From Dromaius novaehollandiae (Eukaryota > Chordata > Aves > Casuariiformes > Dromaiidae): 64,000 bases of DNA. Made by a program: the position numbers and the translations under genes. Under the pieces are notes generated by a model that saw only the letters and a program-made list of their open reading frames with translations, had not been told where the DNA came from and did no database searches. Shown one piece after another: positions 25,717-37,935 of the stretch. Where the stretch lies: NCBI RefSeq assembly GCF_036370855.1, contig NC_088132.1:68424841-68488840 (forward strand). The letters run 5' to 3'. Numbering within the stretch: position 1 is the first letter of the stretch; every line of letters begins with the position of its first letter.

Positions 25717-28700
25717 CTGTGAAATAATCTTAGAATAAGCTTTGTTAGGTTTTAAATATATTACATCAGCAGCTGCCATGCTCCTTTTATCTGGAAGGAA
25801 CCAATTTATGCCATCAGTTGTTAGTTGCTATGACCAATAGGTTATAATTTCTTTTGACGTAAGAGATGCAAATCATAGCAAAGCAGGCCTGTCACACTGA
25901 AATTTCCTAGGGGACACAAAGCTACTGCCAGGTTCTGATGCACAGGGGAGCCTTGCCCTCTCAAGCTTCTACCATATATTGCCCAACAGCCTAGAAAAAT
26001 GGGGGCAAGAATGGTGGTTTGGAGCTCACCTGGGGAGAGCGTAGGGAAAAGGCACCGGCGCCATGCGGCCGGAGAACCTGGGTGAACCAAATGTTGTGGT
26101 GCTTTGTGCTTCCGTGCACAGTTTCATCTATAAATGCTAACCCTTGGAGACTGCCCTTTCTTGTTCACTGCCTTCTCTTCTGCCTGCGTTTTCTTTTCAT
26201 GCTCTGTTTCCTCTCTTCTGAAAATTTCTTCCCTCCAGCCTCGCCGCACGTTGTGTGTCAGGGAGAACTTTCCCTTTGTTCTAGCTGTAATTGTCAATTA
26301 AGCCATAAACTGATGGAAAGCACGGCTGGGTCTGAGCACCAAGCTTCCTGCGCAGTGCACGAAATAGTGAAAACTGGAGTTTTTAGTCAGATATAAATCC
26401 ACTTACTAAGAGCATGATAAAAAGTAGCCAAAGTTATTCCTATTTGCGTAAGGAATAGAATAAAACCAAGTTTTATATACTTTTGTAATTATAATTCCTT
26501 ATATTGCAAGATAAAATGCAAGTACATTCATCACTGATTAATATATATTACAGCGAATTGAACGCCAGTGAGCTGGAAAAACAGGGCAAAGGTTTATTTG
26601 CTTCATGTAAGTGATACATTAAACTAAAGCAGACAAAACAAACAGTCTGGCAAAATGTTGACAGTGGGTCTAGAAGTAACTACAACTGCAAATACTGACA
26701 ATCTTTGTTTGTGATGAATTACTAATAAAAATAACATTCAGTTAATGATAAAGGGAAGATCAGGGGGAAACCGATCTGGCTTTAACCACTGTGCAAAATT
26801 TCGGCTAATGAGAGCCTTCCCTCCGTCTCTCCACAAGTCACTGGGGCAGCATAAAACTTCTGGCAAAAAGGACACAAAAATGAGATTGTCAGTAAGAGTT
26901 CCCTGCAAGCTTAGCAAAGACATCTAAATACCTCCTGCTTAAAGTAAAGAATTAAGAAATTACATTTCCGAGAGCAGGGTATAGTGGGGGATGTAATTTG
27001 AACCTTTCCAACACTGGTTTCTAAGTCCATAAGATTCTTTAAAATTCTGCCCAGTCATCCACAATAATACATCTCCCAGAAAAATTACAGGAGAAATCCA
27101 GATGAGGTGCCAGGAACCAGGGTCCAGAGGCCAAGTTTCTCAGCTTGATGACGGCAAAAACTCTTGTTTTAAAACAAAGAAAAAGTAAAATAAGAGATGT
27201 ATTAACCTGATTAGTGGGGGTAGGGGGAGGAAAATGAGGGAATTCATAAAAGGAGATGGGAAAAGAAAACAGTGAACTAGTTTATTAATTTAGAAAAGGG
27301 CATTCGGTACCCACAGCACCAAGAATATACCAACTACCATTCATGGGAAGATCAGATAAGGCAAGGGAAGAAAAATGTGACTGTATTTTCAGAAGCATGG
27401 AAATTACTTTTGAAAAGACTCCCCAAAAAGCTATTTATAAGCTGGCAGCTTACCAATGAATCAGATTAACAGAGCTGCTCATGAAGTTCAAAGGTACCTC
27501 AAATCCTTTAGCTTATCAGACTTAATTGATGTATGTCTGATGATCAGCCAGTAAACTAGTCCAAAAATATCATTCCCCATGGGTTACTAATGCACATAAA
27601 ACTTCCCTGAGGCAGAAAACCCCAGTAGCTTGGCAATTATCTGAAAGAGACAGTGACTAGTTTACAAATCCTGCCCAAGACTACAGTATTCAGAAACATG
27701 CTGCTTACTAGACATTTTATTATTTCCTGTGAATTAGCTCTCACATATTTGTCTCCTTGAAGAAAGACCCCTAATTAGCAGCCACTGAATTTTTCCAAAT
27801 GGCTCTAGCTGCCAAACACCACCGGCTCCCGAGTGCTGCTCCTGGCCCGCTGGGCCTGCTTTTCCTTCTAACCGAGCTGAGCTCCATGCTGTGGATGGGG
27901 GAAAGCTACAAAGTGAATTTAAAACTGATTTTTCTATGCTTAGCGTTACAAACTAGTTTCCCAATCTAATTTAAGGGAAGTGCCAACACTGCAATAATGT
28001 ATGCAAAGTCCCCCAAATGGCAGATGAACCATCCCAGAATAAGCAAGAGTGTACCGTAACCAGAATCACACTCTTTCCAGACTATTTTTCAAAGCGGCTT
28101 TTATGTGCCCTGGCTAAGAGTAGTGCCCCAGTCCAGTGCTTTATAAGAAACTCTTACACCGAGTTATTCCAAGGCAAACAGTTGTGCTTTTATTTTTAGC
28201 TGCAGGAAAGGAGCTGGACCAAGAACGGTTGTTATCTAGTGATCATTTCTTAGGACAATCTTCTGGGAGAAACATTCACTGATAGTACAGCAAGAACGAC
28301 TGAAGGTCATGAGGAATATGTGTGGCTAGTGCTAAGAGAGCTGCAGTGTGCTTGTTTACCGAAGGACAGCAGGAGTTCCAGTCCTGGATGACAGCTTCTA
28401 GCCATCAACAGGGTAAGAGGTCTCCACTCTTGTCCCCTCTCCCCAAATTTTTGGTTCAAGTTTAACTGGTTGTAGGGGTTTGTTTACGTAATAAAATAAT
28501 AAAAACCACACAGATTTTGCTCGTTCGATCCAAAATATTTACAAAGAAATGGTTCGTCTTCTCTCAGGAAAAATAAACTGTCACCTAGCAGGGCACTGCC
28601 TTACCAAGCAGCTGACAAAATATTCAAGGAAAGGGAGTCCTCAGCTACTTTTGGACTGCTTATAACTCCTCAGTATCACAAGCATGTAATGCATTAAAAA

Positions 28701-29660
28701 ATGGAAAATCCAGCCCTATGCTGTATATGTCCCTAGCTCTCCAGAAGATCTCAACGTAAATTGACCTATACTCCTGTATTTTCCCAGTCCAGACCTTCAC
28801 TTGCATTATCAGATTGCAAGGTTACAGGAAAAGCTTCCAAAAATCTGGGGCATGCCTGGCCAAAGCCAGGGAAGAGCCGTAACTTGCAGCAAACGGACAA
28901 AGACCTCACTGCCATGTGCATCTGCCTTTTGGTGTGGTTGTCTTCAGCCACACACAGTTCACTTATCATTGATACAGCCTCCCTGATCCAACATACCAGA
29001 ACAGCATACAACCATGTTCTTGAGATGAATGACCTTTTATCAGTGATAGCAAACTGAGTTCTCATCACTGATCCTATCACCCGCTTTTCTAATTTTTTCA
29101 TGTTGCACCATTACAGCCTGTTGAGCAAGGTCACGGAATTGGCCACACCATGACCACAGCCAGTCTCTCCAGATGGGGGTCCACGTAATGAGGCTATGGA
29201 CAAGTCCAAGCGACAGTGTACACTGTAAAGCAGTGCCCTTTACTTTGACTTGATGTCAAAATGTCAAATACTATTGGTATTCAGCATTTACTCTTGTTTG
29301 CTTTGGCAAGATAGAGATTCATTAGATAATCTCTCCTTTCGATACTGCTGTGTAAAAAATTAAACAATTATTGGCACATGATACGTAACCCAGATGCACC
29401 ATGTCCTTGATGAATCTTCTAACCAGCAGCTCTCTCACAGTTTTCTTTCACTCTGTGTAGCAACAGCTATTCAAGAATTGTAGTAAAAGCATATCGGCCT
29501 CACTAGGGTATACAGGGACCAACATTTAATAACCTGACAGTTGAGACACGTAACAAGAAGATAAATGAACCTGGACCTCTTATTACACGGATGACTTTTA
29601 TATTGTATTTATGCAATAGCTTAGAGGTTATAATACCATTAACGCAAGCATTAATGACCC
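25717..29660. other. Intergenic, nothing recognised
   Basis: AT-rich sequence with scattered short frames. Overlapping plus and minus frames at 28761-29101 (98 and 111 aa) shadow each other and show no domain. Confidence 0.45.
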
Positions 29661-29669
29661 AACCCCAGC

Positions 29670-29860
29670 CCCAGGCCCCATTTCTGCCATCAGTCACTGC
29701 CCCACGACGCCGCAGTGGTGCTGGTTCCAGCCCTGCCGTGGCCTGTCCCCACGGTGCTGGGGCTGGGGCCGCTCCAGCTGCCTCGGGCACCCTGCACCAT
29801 GGGGTCCCCAACATTGGCCCCGGGAGCTGCCGACCTGCGCAGGGTGTCCTGACAGTTCAA
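29670..29860. other. Short GC-rich island-like block
   Basis: About 190 bp with around nine CpGs, rich in CCCC and GCTGGGGCTGGGG-type runs, set in AT-rich DNA. It gives spurious Pro/Ala/Gly-rich frames on both strands. It is too small and CpG-poor to be called a promoter with confidence. Confidence 0.35.
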
Positions 29861-31635
29861 ATGCCAAAGCATCAATTGATTTTCAGCAAAGGGTTTCTTT
29901 GGATGATTTGCAAATTCAGTAGTGACATTGAAAACAAAAAGATAGAGCAGAGCTTTGTTTTCATGCTACTGAAAGAACTATGCTATTAAATACAGCTCCA
30001 GTTTATAAATGCGTTAAATAGGTATCTGAAGTACAGATGAAAATAATGAACGGTGAAGCACTGCAACCTCAAAATAATTCTGATAAGACACCAAACAGAA
30101 TATGGCACTGTCTTTCTTTCCTCTCTCACTTCATAGTTCCTCAGCTATCTGGGAATTTTCTTTATCTCTTTCTGCTCAACTGCATATTTTTATCTGACAG
30201 ATAATTCACATTAAGCACTTCAGGTTTGCTCACTGTTATTTGTCCATTTACTACTGTTCAGCCAGAAAGCAACACTATAAAGACAGAAGCCAAATGGCAT
30301 TAAAAAGGTGAAAGATGGCATTCAAAGCAGCACACCAGGTATGCATGTGTGAAAAAAGCAGGAAATCTGACTAGCTCAGCCATGATACAATTAGGTGATA
30401 GCTGATAGATGGGTGAAAAGCACATACATCATCTGACAAGAGGATAAGTGCATATATGGGCAGCTGCTTACAGCTGAGTGATAGAGTGTTTTTGAGGTAA
30501 GTGAATTGGGCAGCAGAGCCTTGGTTAATCACAACAGGATACCTTTGATCTGACTTACATCAGCCATGAAAATGGTGTTGCTCAACAAGGGCAGAGACCA
30601 GGAAAGATCTTAATATAACATTTACCACAAACGGAATGAGTGACATTAATAATGGCGCTGCATGGTTAGCATGTGAATAAAGTTATTAACTAATTAGGTG
30701 ATATACTACACAGATGGAAGAAAGAAGGCTGATAAACTTACCTTAGTGAGGAGGATACAGTAAACTGAGCTACATCTCCCTCTCCATGGTTGCTAAACTC
30801 TGACTGCTACAGAGCAGGACTGGATAAGGTGTGCGGCCAGCCTCCTGCTTGTTCCTTCCTATATTAGATCACAAAGCAGTCTGAACGATGAATTTGAAGT
30901 CAAGGATTATGTCTGGGCAAGGCAGGGTAAGTGATTTCTGGAAGAGGTGTGATTGGAGGTGTGATCAGCCAGCTGTAACCTGTGAAAAGGCAGAGAGTGA
31001 ACATAGCTGTACCAGTTGTCGGGTTGTCAAGGCCAACACTCAGTCTCTAACAGCAGCCCAAAGCAGATGCCTAAAAATGAATGTAAGAGTAGTGCAATCA
31101 GATAGCAATGCTTCTGCAAAACGTTCTCCCAGAATCCGACGACATGCAGGTCAAAGATCCTTGAGCCAAATATATTTAGCAATTCTGAAATGATTTCTCT
31201 TCCATGATCTTGTCCCATCTACCCCTAAGCCCACAAAAATTTCTGGCACTCCCTACCTCCTGAAGTAAGGAGCTCCTCAGATCATCTATATGGTGTTTGA
31301 GGAACCTCATCATCATCTCTTTTGAACCTGGCTCCTATTAACTTAATTTGAGGACCTAAGCTCTTGCATAGGAAAAGAGGCTAGCAATCAATTATTCCCC
31401 ATCATCTCCAAGCTGCTTTTATACACATTGATCATATATAAATATTAAAACAGACATTTGACATATCTGCTGTTAACAGTCTCTGGTCTAGGCTGGAGTG
31501 TGCACAGTCGCAGTTTTGTAGCTGATGAGGTGAACCTGAGATGCAATTATTGCTAATTAAAAACTTTTCCCAATACTCTGCTGTGGCAGCTTGCAATATA
31601 GCTGCCACCGGCAATTTTTGAGGGCCTATTTAATT
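29861..31635. other. Intergenic, nothing recognised
   Basis: No supported gene, RNA or repeat was found. The 101-aa plus frame at 30888-31193 has no recognisable domain. Confidence 0.45.
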
Positions 31636-31845
31636 TTTAACTGGCTGAATGGCAGAGCTCAGAGGGCTGTGATCAGTGGCACAAAGTCTAGCTGGAGGCC
31701 TGTAGATAGTGGTGTCCCCCAGGGATCAGTACTGGGTCCAGTCTTGTTCAACTTATTCATCAATGACCTGGACGAAGGGACAGCATGCACCCTCAGCAAG
31801 TCTGCTCATGATACAAAACTGGGAGGAGTGGTGAAAGGTAATTAA
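31636..31845 (+). mobile_element. CR1-type LINE fragment (reverse transcriptase core), plus orientation
   Basis: The frame reads [11 protein letters not shown], then [25 protein letters not shown], then a damaged version of the catalytic A-D-D motif (S-A-H-D-T-K-L-G-G). This is the CR1 reverse-transcriptase palm region. It is the best-preserved CR1 piece in the window. Both the 5' part and the whole 3' end are missing, so it was truncated or deleted after insertion; about 100 bp later the 207-bp inverted repeat begins. Confidence 0.88.
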
Positions 31846-31940
31846 CCACTTATAGAAAAAGAATAAAACTTATTTGTAATTTAGTGGACAAACAGCTTTT
31901 TACAGAATCAAGGAAGCAGAATCCCCTCAGGACGAGGCTG

Positions 31941-32147
31941 TGTTGGCTGCTTTGCTGCCGGCATCTGAACCAGGTCAGATGAGCAGTTCACACTCAAGAC
32001 ATTACTGTGAAATGCATAGATGTCGCCCCTTCAGTTCCACGGGACCCGCAGATTTGGAATTCTACAGGCTTCACATGATACACGCTGAGAAATGAACCTT
32101 CTTGATTTGGGAACCTTAATCTATTAGGGAACAAGGGGCCAGGGTGG
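31941..32147 (+). repeat. Left arm of 207-bp inverted repeat
   Basis: This arm is the reverse complement of 33086-33292 over its full 207 bp. Only two mismatches were found by direct comparison (positions 31958 and 31960, in the CCGGC stretch), about 99% identity. It begins TGTTGGCTGC and ends AGGGTGG. It matches no CR1 or other element that I recognise. No target-site duplication is visible outside the pair. Confidence 0.95.
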
Positions 32148-33085
32148 TTTGAGTGCTGAGGAGCTACTCTCACTGAAATGTAATGGCTGTGTTTCTACTC
32201 CATCTTGCATCCTTCCCTGTGTTCTCACACATCTGCCTTGTTTTTTGCTATTAAACTAACACTGTTATGTATGGCATCTATTCTAAATTGCTGGCGGGAC
32301 AATTATTCTGTGTCCAAAGCCATTACACACATAGACAGAGAATATTAAGTGGGTTAGGGAGTGAGGGTTGTGCCTGTTTACAGGTCTTCAGTAGATATCC
32401 TGTGTTACCTTAATACCTTTTAGGGAATGCACCATTTCTACAAGGCACCACGCCAGTGCAGTGCAGGGTGCTCTAAGCTATGGACCTTGGGGATTGGTCA
32501 CTTAATTCCAGTATCTCAAGAACTGCAGCTGATGTAGAACTAGCAGAAGGGCATGATCAATCCTATTTGTGTCTACCAAGAACTTTGGGATCCTATAGGT
32601 AGAACTGATCCCAGAATTGCAAAGAAGTCACATTCTAATTTTGGTTTCATTACTTAATTAGCACCAGTAAAGATGTCCTTGTTTGACTTTGACACTAATG
32701 ACATCAGGTTCTGGAATTACTTACAAACCGTGACCATGTAATTTCATGCCAAGAAGGAGAATTTTGGGGAAAAACTTATGACAGTGATCTCACTGAAACA
32801 TAGCAATTTCATGGCCTTTTTTTGTTCAGTGTTATCTTCTGATAACAGAAATAGGAAAATTACTGTAGTTTTCCTCCATTTCTTTCTAGGACACTTTCAA
32901 AAAACTGTCTGGCTGCCAGTGTGCTCTAAATGAGAGAAGACAAAAATTGCAACAGAATATAAGAGCTACTGCACTTTCATGAAGAAAAAGGGGGAGTAAG
33001 GCTGCTGGTCTCTAGCAGCTAAGCAACAGTTGGGAGTCTGAATACAAGATATTGCTCTATAGAGTAACAAACACTTCAACAAATT
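32148..33085. other. Spacer between the inverted-repeat arms
   Basis: 938 bp of ordinary AT-rich sequence with no reading frame of note. In particular, no transposase-like frame is seen, which argues against an autonomous DNA transposon. The inner junctions share no obvious extra homology. Confidence 0.7.
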
Positions 33086-33292
33086 CCACCCTGGCCCCTT
33101 GTTCCCTAATAGATTAAGGTTCCCAAATCAAGAAGGTTCATTTCTCAGCGTGTATCATGTGAAGCCTGTAGAATTCCAAATCTGCGGGTCCCGTGGAACT
33201 GAAGGGGCGACATCTATGCATTTCACAGTAATGTCTTGAGTGTGAACTGCTCATCTGACCTGGTTCAGATGCTGACAGCAAAGCAGCCAACA
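33086..33292 (-). repeat. Right arm of 207-bp inverted repeat
   Basis: It runs from CCACCCTGG to GCAGCCAACA and mirrors the left arm. With the spacer, the full structure is 1352 bp. Transcription through both arms would give an RNA with a stem of about 207 bp. Confidence 0.95.
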
Positions 33293-33576
33293 TTTAACCT
33301 ACACATCAATACTTCTAAAATTTGAGGTAGAAGCAGGTATAGACATGGGAGGACAAAAGTGTGCTGTAACAAGCATTTTAGGATTCATTCATTTTTTCTT
33401 AGCAGTCCAAAGCAAAGTGAACATTTTGTATTGTTTTCTGGGAAGAAAGTGAAGCAAAGTTAGAAAGTATATTTAACTTACTAGTAAGGAATAAGGCAAT
33501 ATTAGTACTAGAGCTGTGTGGCAGATTCAGAGCCGCTTTATAACAGAGTTTTTACAATCCATTCTGCACTTCCCCT

Positions 33577-33590
33577 CCCCCCCCCCCCCC
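33577..33590 (+). repeat. C14 homopolymer
   Basis: Fourteen consecutive C residues (G14 on the minus strand), preceded by CCCCT. Such runs can form G-quadruplexes or i-motifs and are prone to length error in sequencing. Confidence 0.8.
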
Positions 33591-36500
33591 GAAGCTAAAT
33601 GAAACTACCATTCCTTTCCTAAATCATCTGAAGAGACACATGGCAAAGACTGCACTTTGCCAGATACTACTGAACCACCCATCTCTTCATAGAAATCTGG
33701 CATTATAGCAAAACTACAAACCTAAAATCTTCTGAACTATTACAACTGCAATATATTTCATGGACAAACAGCTAGCAAAGGTGCAGTATTTCTAGATTCC
33801 AGCAACAGGGATGCTACGTGCACTAAAGGCATTAGTTGCCCAAAATGACCACTTGCCCTGAGATTAGGAGACATTCAGATGTCCTAATGAGTGTCCACTG
33901 ATAAAAATTCCTCCTCAGTGCCAGGATCTTGCCCAGGGGACTCCACCACCCAGTATGCACTGCTGAGCTCCTGTATTAAAGGAGTGTTTCAGCTATACAA
34001 TCCCCCTAAAATGGTTGTGCCCTCTCGGGACCAGAGGAAGTTCTGTTGCAGCAGAAAGTTTTGCTGGGGTGATGGAAAATGAGTTATTGATAGCATATTA
34101 ATTAAAATTGTGCTTATTCTGCAGTTCCCCTCCTGCTGCCAAAGGTGGGGAAGAACAAGGGTCCTTCACGCTAGAGGATGGCTTGAGGGGCTTGTTTCCA
34201 CGCTGAACTCTTGATTTGGTTTCAGGAGTAAAGAGGAACTTTGCTATTGCTGCAACTTAGCCTCAATACAAAGGTAAGAAGCAGGTTGGTTCCCATACAA
34301 GTGCACATGCAGGGAGCTCACTTCATTCCACAGGATTTCCATGAGGAGTAGCAGATGGTGTCAGTCGGCTAGTAAGAAATGAGAGGCAAAGGACAATTTA
34401 AAAGGGGGCTAATTTGTTTCGGTCTTTTTCCTAAGGTCCAGCATTACAAATGAAGCTTCAGGGCTGGTGAAGTGGCAATAGCTACTGCTATTTGTTTTTA
34501 AATATTCACCTCACAAAGCCTGCAAAGGGCTAAATAACGCTCAGTCTGGCTAGTTTTCTATTCCCACAGGTTATTTTCTGTTTTCCTAGCCTGAAACCCT
34601 GCTTCCACCAAAATCAACAATAAAACACCTACCGATTTTCAGCCAAAACTTGTTATCTTTAGATTATTTTAAGGTTCAGTTCTAAAAGTTAGTGATCATA
34701 CTATCCAGTTTGCTCAAGCAGAAAGACCAGAATACCCAAGGCTCAGTGGTTGCCCTGAAGTTCTGCAGTCAGCGTGTGGCAGAACAATGACTGAGATGCT
34801 TTAGTTCCCTTCCTAAATCCATTTGAATGTACTGTTGCTGTGTAAGAGGTCTGGGATCGAAAGATCCCAGTTTTCACCTGCCACTTTCAGAAAGTTGTTA
34901 TCTGTTTCAGTCACCAGGTTTCTAGCACTGCTACAAAATGGCAGAATGGAGACAACATTTTAGGCATAACCAGTCTGCTAACTTCAGTCTTTTCTCAAGT
35001 TTTTCCTTGGTCTACAGTTTTTTTTCTTTTCTCAGTCTGTACAGTTTACAGTTTTGAGTTCAACCATCTCAGACAAATACAGATAAAAGAAATAGGAATT
35101 CTGAATTTTCACGTTTACCCATTGCTCCTTATTAGGGCATCCTTTTCATTTTTTTTCCATCCTAATGCAATGTTCAAAACACAGTAACAAAAAGGAGGAG
35201 AAAAGAGGATGGCTGTAAAGGTGGAGCTCTTAGGGTAAACAAGCAACTTGATATATCAGTTATGAAAAAAAGATGGTATGGGAAAAAAATCACAATAGTT
35301 TTTCTTTTAAAGCTTTCCTGTACCCAAATGACAAAATAAAATTAAACTGAAGAGAAAGCAGTAGTGGAACGTTGTAGCCAAAAAGACGTGCAATCTTTCT
35401 TCTTTATCGAGGAAATCTTTTTGACATCTTTGCTCAGCAGTGCTCAGGTTTTCTATGATCTTTATGTAAAGGCTACACAGAGAACAACTTTTACTCATGT
35501 CCAGCGTAATACATAGTTTCCATGCTGAAAGCACCATATTCAAACTGGTGCTTAAGGTCTTTTCTCAAATATGTTTCATGTCAAATTTACAACTGTGAAT
35601 TGAACCATTTGTTCTATTTCTCCTACAACCATTTTTTGTTTTCTTCTGCAACACCCGACAACAGAGACTGATCTGAGCCACAAGGACATTTAAATTCTTG
35701 GAGATCCGTGTTCCCCATGACATCTACAAAGAGCTAGCAAGGACACGCTTACACTTTGTGCAATGCAGCTACTTGCTACTATCAATGGAAAGATCAAAAA
35801 GTGGCAGAAGCCAGTGATGCACTTCAGATTTTCCTCCCCAAAAACCCCACCCTTAAAATTCAAAAAACTTCCACTTTTCGAAATACATTGTCTGGACTGA
35901 GAATTGACTTGACCGCTCTCCCAGGCTGGTTTTGTTTTTTCATTTCAACTATCACTCAGGTCACTGTGTGTTCCTGATGTTGCTAACATTCATTATCAAA
36001 ATTAAGTGTTTTCTACTGAAAAACACGCATTCTGTCCCTACAGGCCTTTTCCTTAGCAGGGAGAAGAGGCTTAACAAGGTTTTCTTGTAAGCTAATTCCA
36101 ATAATAAATGCATGAACTGGGAACAAGAGAGAAATGATGAGAGACTGCTGATTTCCTGTTTTCAGGGTATTCCTTTCACAACAGCATGTTTAGTCAAAAT
36201 GCTGTGGCTCTATGAAGGGCTAATATGTTTTAGACATCAGTACAGTAGCATAAAGACGTAATAAAACTCCCAAACAAATCACATCATTATTCTGGTTCTT
36301 GTTCTGTAGGCAGTAGCCCAATGTTATTCTGGGTTATGGATGTAAGCAACACTAGAGGCAAGGGAGAAGATCCCTTATATGCAAAAGTGCAGTGCTGGTA
36401 CAGACTAGTCTTCATTCTGAGGCTCAGGTTAGAAAATGAAACAAGACATTCAACTGTTGCTTGTGACAAAAGTGTGAAGGAAACAAGCAGCAGTCAACTG

Positions 36501-37714
36501 CCTATTGCATGGGTGAATAAAGATAGCAGATGTTCTGCAAGAAAAAAAAGGGAGGAAAAGAGGAAAAATCTCCTCTATGCAAGGCAGGTGCCAGCCTACA
36601 GTTTTGAACTCAGTCAGTCTACTTCACTGTGTATATAGAAATGGAAGAGAAGAAACAGAATTACAGCGCAAACTAAACATAAAGACATCTCCCATCTCAC
36701 CACCTTATGGACATAGAAAAGTATAAAAATACTCAAAGTCAGTCAGGAGTCCCTATTATTTTCTGCAGTATAAAACTTAAGCCCATGGAAGATGCAACGC
36801 TTCCGTCAAAGATCTTCTGAAGAGCATCTGGCTTTATTCCTCCATGAGAGAAGCAGCAGTCATAGATAGGATTGTATATGACTAAAATGAAGAGAAATAT
36901 CCATATCTTCTCCATCTCTTTCTCTGACTGTGATTCCCTATTATAAGGTAGTTCTCAGCACTACCAGATGGCCACTGAAGTACAGAAGTTTCCAGGGGAA
37001 AACGGACTTAAATTTCCTAATGTCAGAACCATACAGAAAATAGGAAAGTTGCATGGATTAAATAGTTTGGGTCATATTGTACCTTGGGGATCATTTTAAT
37101 GAATTTTAACGAAAACTAAGGTGTCTGACAGGGTCGAAATTTGTTCTCTTCCAAAGCAAGTGTAGGGAAAATCTTGCGTATCTCATTCAGCAAGTCACAG
37201 CCACAGGGACCATCCCAGGCATCCAGAAAAGAGTTGTAAAATCCCACTGAGGAAAAAATGTTGAAGAAGTAAAACAGCATAAAATAATTCACAGATGATC
37301 AAGGAGTTTAAGGGATGAGCAGAGACTGGATATTTGAAACTCAAAATAGAAGTCCTGTGAACTACTTCAAGCCCTGTAAGGTCTGTTCTTCCCTTTCCTG
37401 CAATTAACCCTGTTCTAAGCCAACTCAAAATGCTGTAAATGTTGATCTTTTTAGCACAAGAAATGGCATAACTTGCTCCCTTAGGAAAACACACTTAGTT
37501 TTAAAATTAAATTAATAAGTCCTTACAGCACTAGGGAAAGGAGAGTGACCTCTGCTACACAAGTCCAGGTCTTCTGTCTCGTCTGGCCTTTCCTTCTAGG
37601 ACAGCAAAAAATACCCCAGCCAACCAACCCACCCCTTTCCATCGCACTCTCTCCTGTAAACCAACGAATGGCAGAGGCCAGTTTAACCCACTGACCAGAA
37701 GCTCTCCCAGCACG
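33591..37714. other. Intergenic, nothing recognised
   Basis: AT-rich sequence without a supported gene or repeat. Frames of 60-105 aa are scattered on both strands and lack domains. Confidence 0.45.
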
Positions 37715-37935
37715 CCTCCCGCCCCTTCGCACAGCCGTACCTCAGCGCATGCTGGACCGGGGACCGCCGCCGCGCTGCCCTGCTGCTGCCTCCTTTCGGA
37801 GGGAGATGCTCCTCGGCGCCTGCGGCTGCCTCGGCGGCTCCCGGGGCCCCGCGCTCTGCCGCGGCGCTGAGGGGCTGCCGGGCTCTCCGCCACCACGGGG
37901 GCAAAGCGCGGTTGCCTGAAAGCCGGCATCTCCCT
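37715..37935. promoter_or_regulatory. CpG island, candidate promoter or untranslated first exon
   Basis: About 28 CpG dinucleotides fall within roughly 220 bp, against near absence in flanking DNA. This is the density of an unmethylated promoter island. An inverted CCAAT (GATTGG at 37988-37993) lies just to the right. A donor-like CTGAG|GTACGG lies on the minus strand at 37741/37740. Together these fit a leftward-transcribed GC-rich first exon of about 37741-37930. The reading frames here (up to 124 aa, Arg/Pro/Ala-rich) look like composition artefacts. If the synteny inference is right, an upstream GHR 5'UTR exon or a lncRNA start are the leading options. Confidence 0.6.

Noticed and set aside
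31941-33292. Inverted repeat as the terminal inverted repeats of an autonomous DNA transposon.
   Set aside because: The 938-bp interior has no transposase-like frame, and no flanking target-site duplication is visible; kept as a finding with other explanations.
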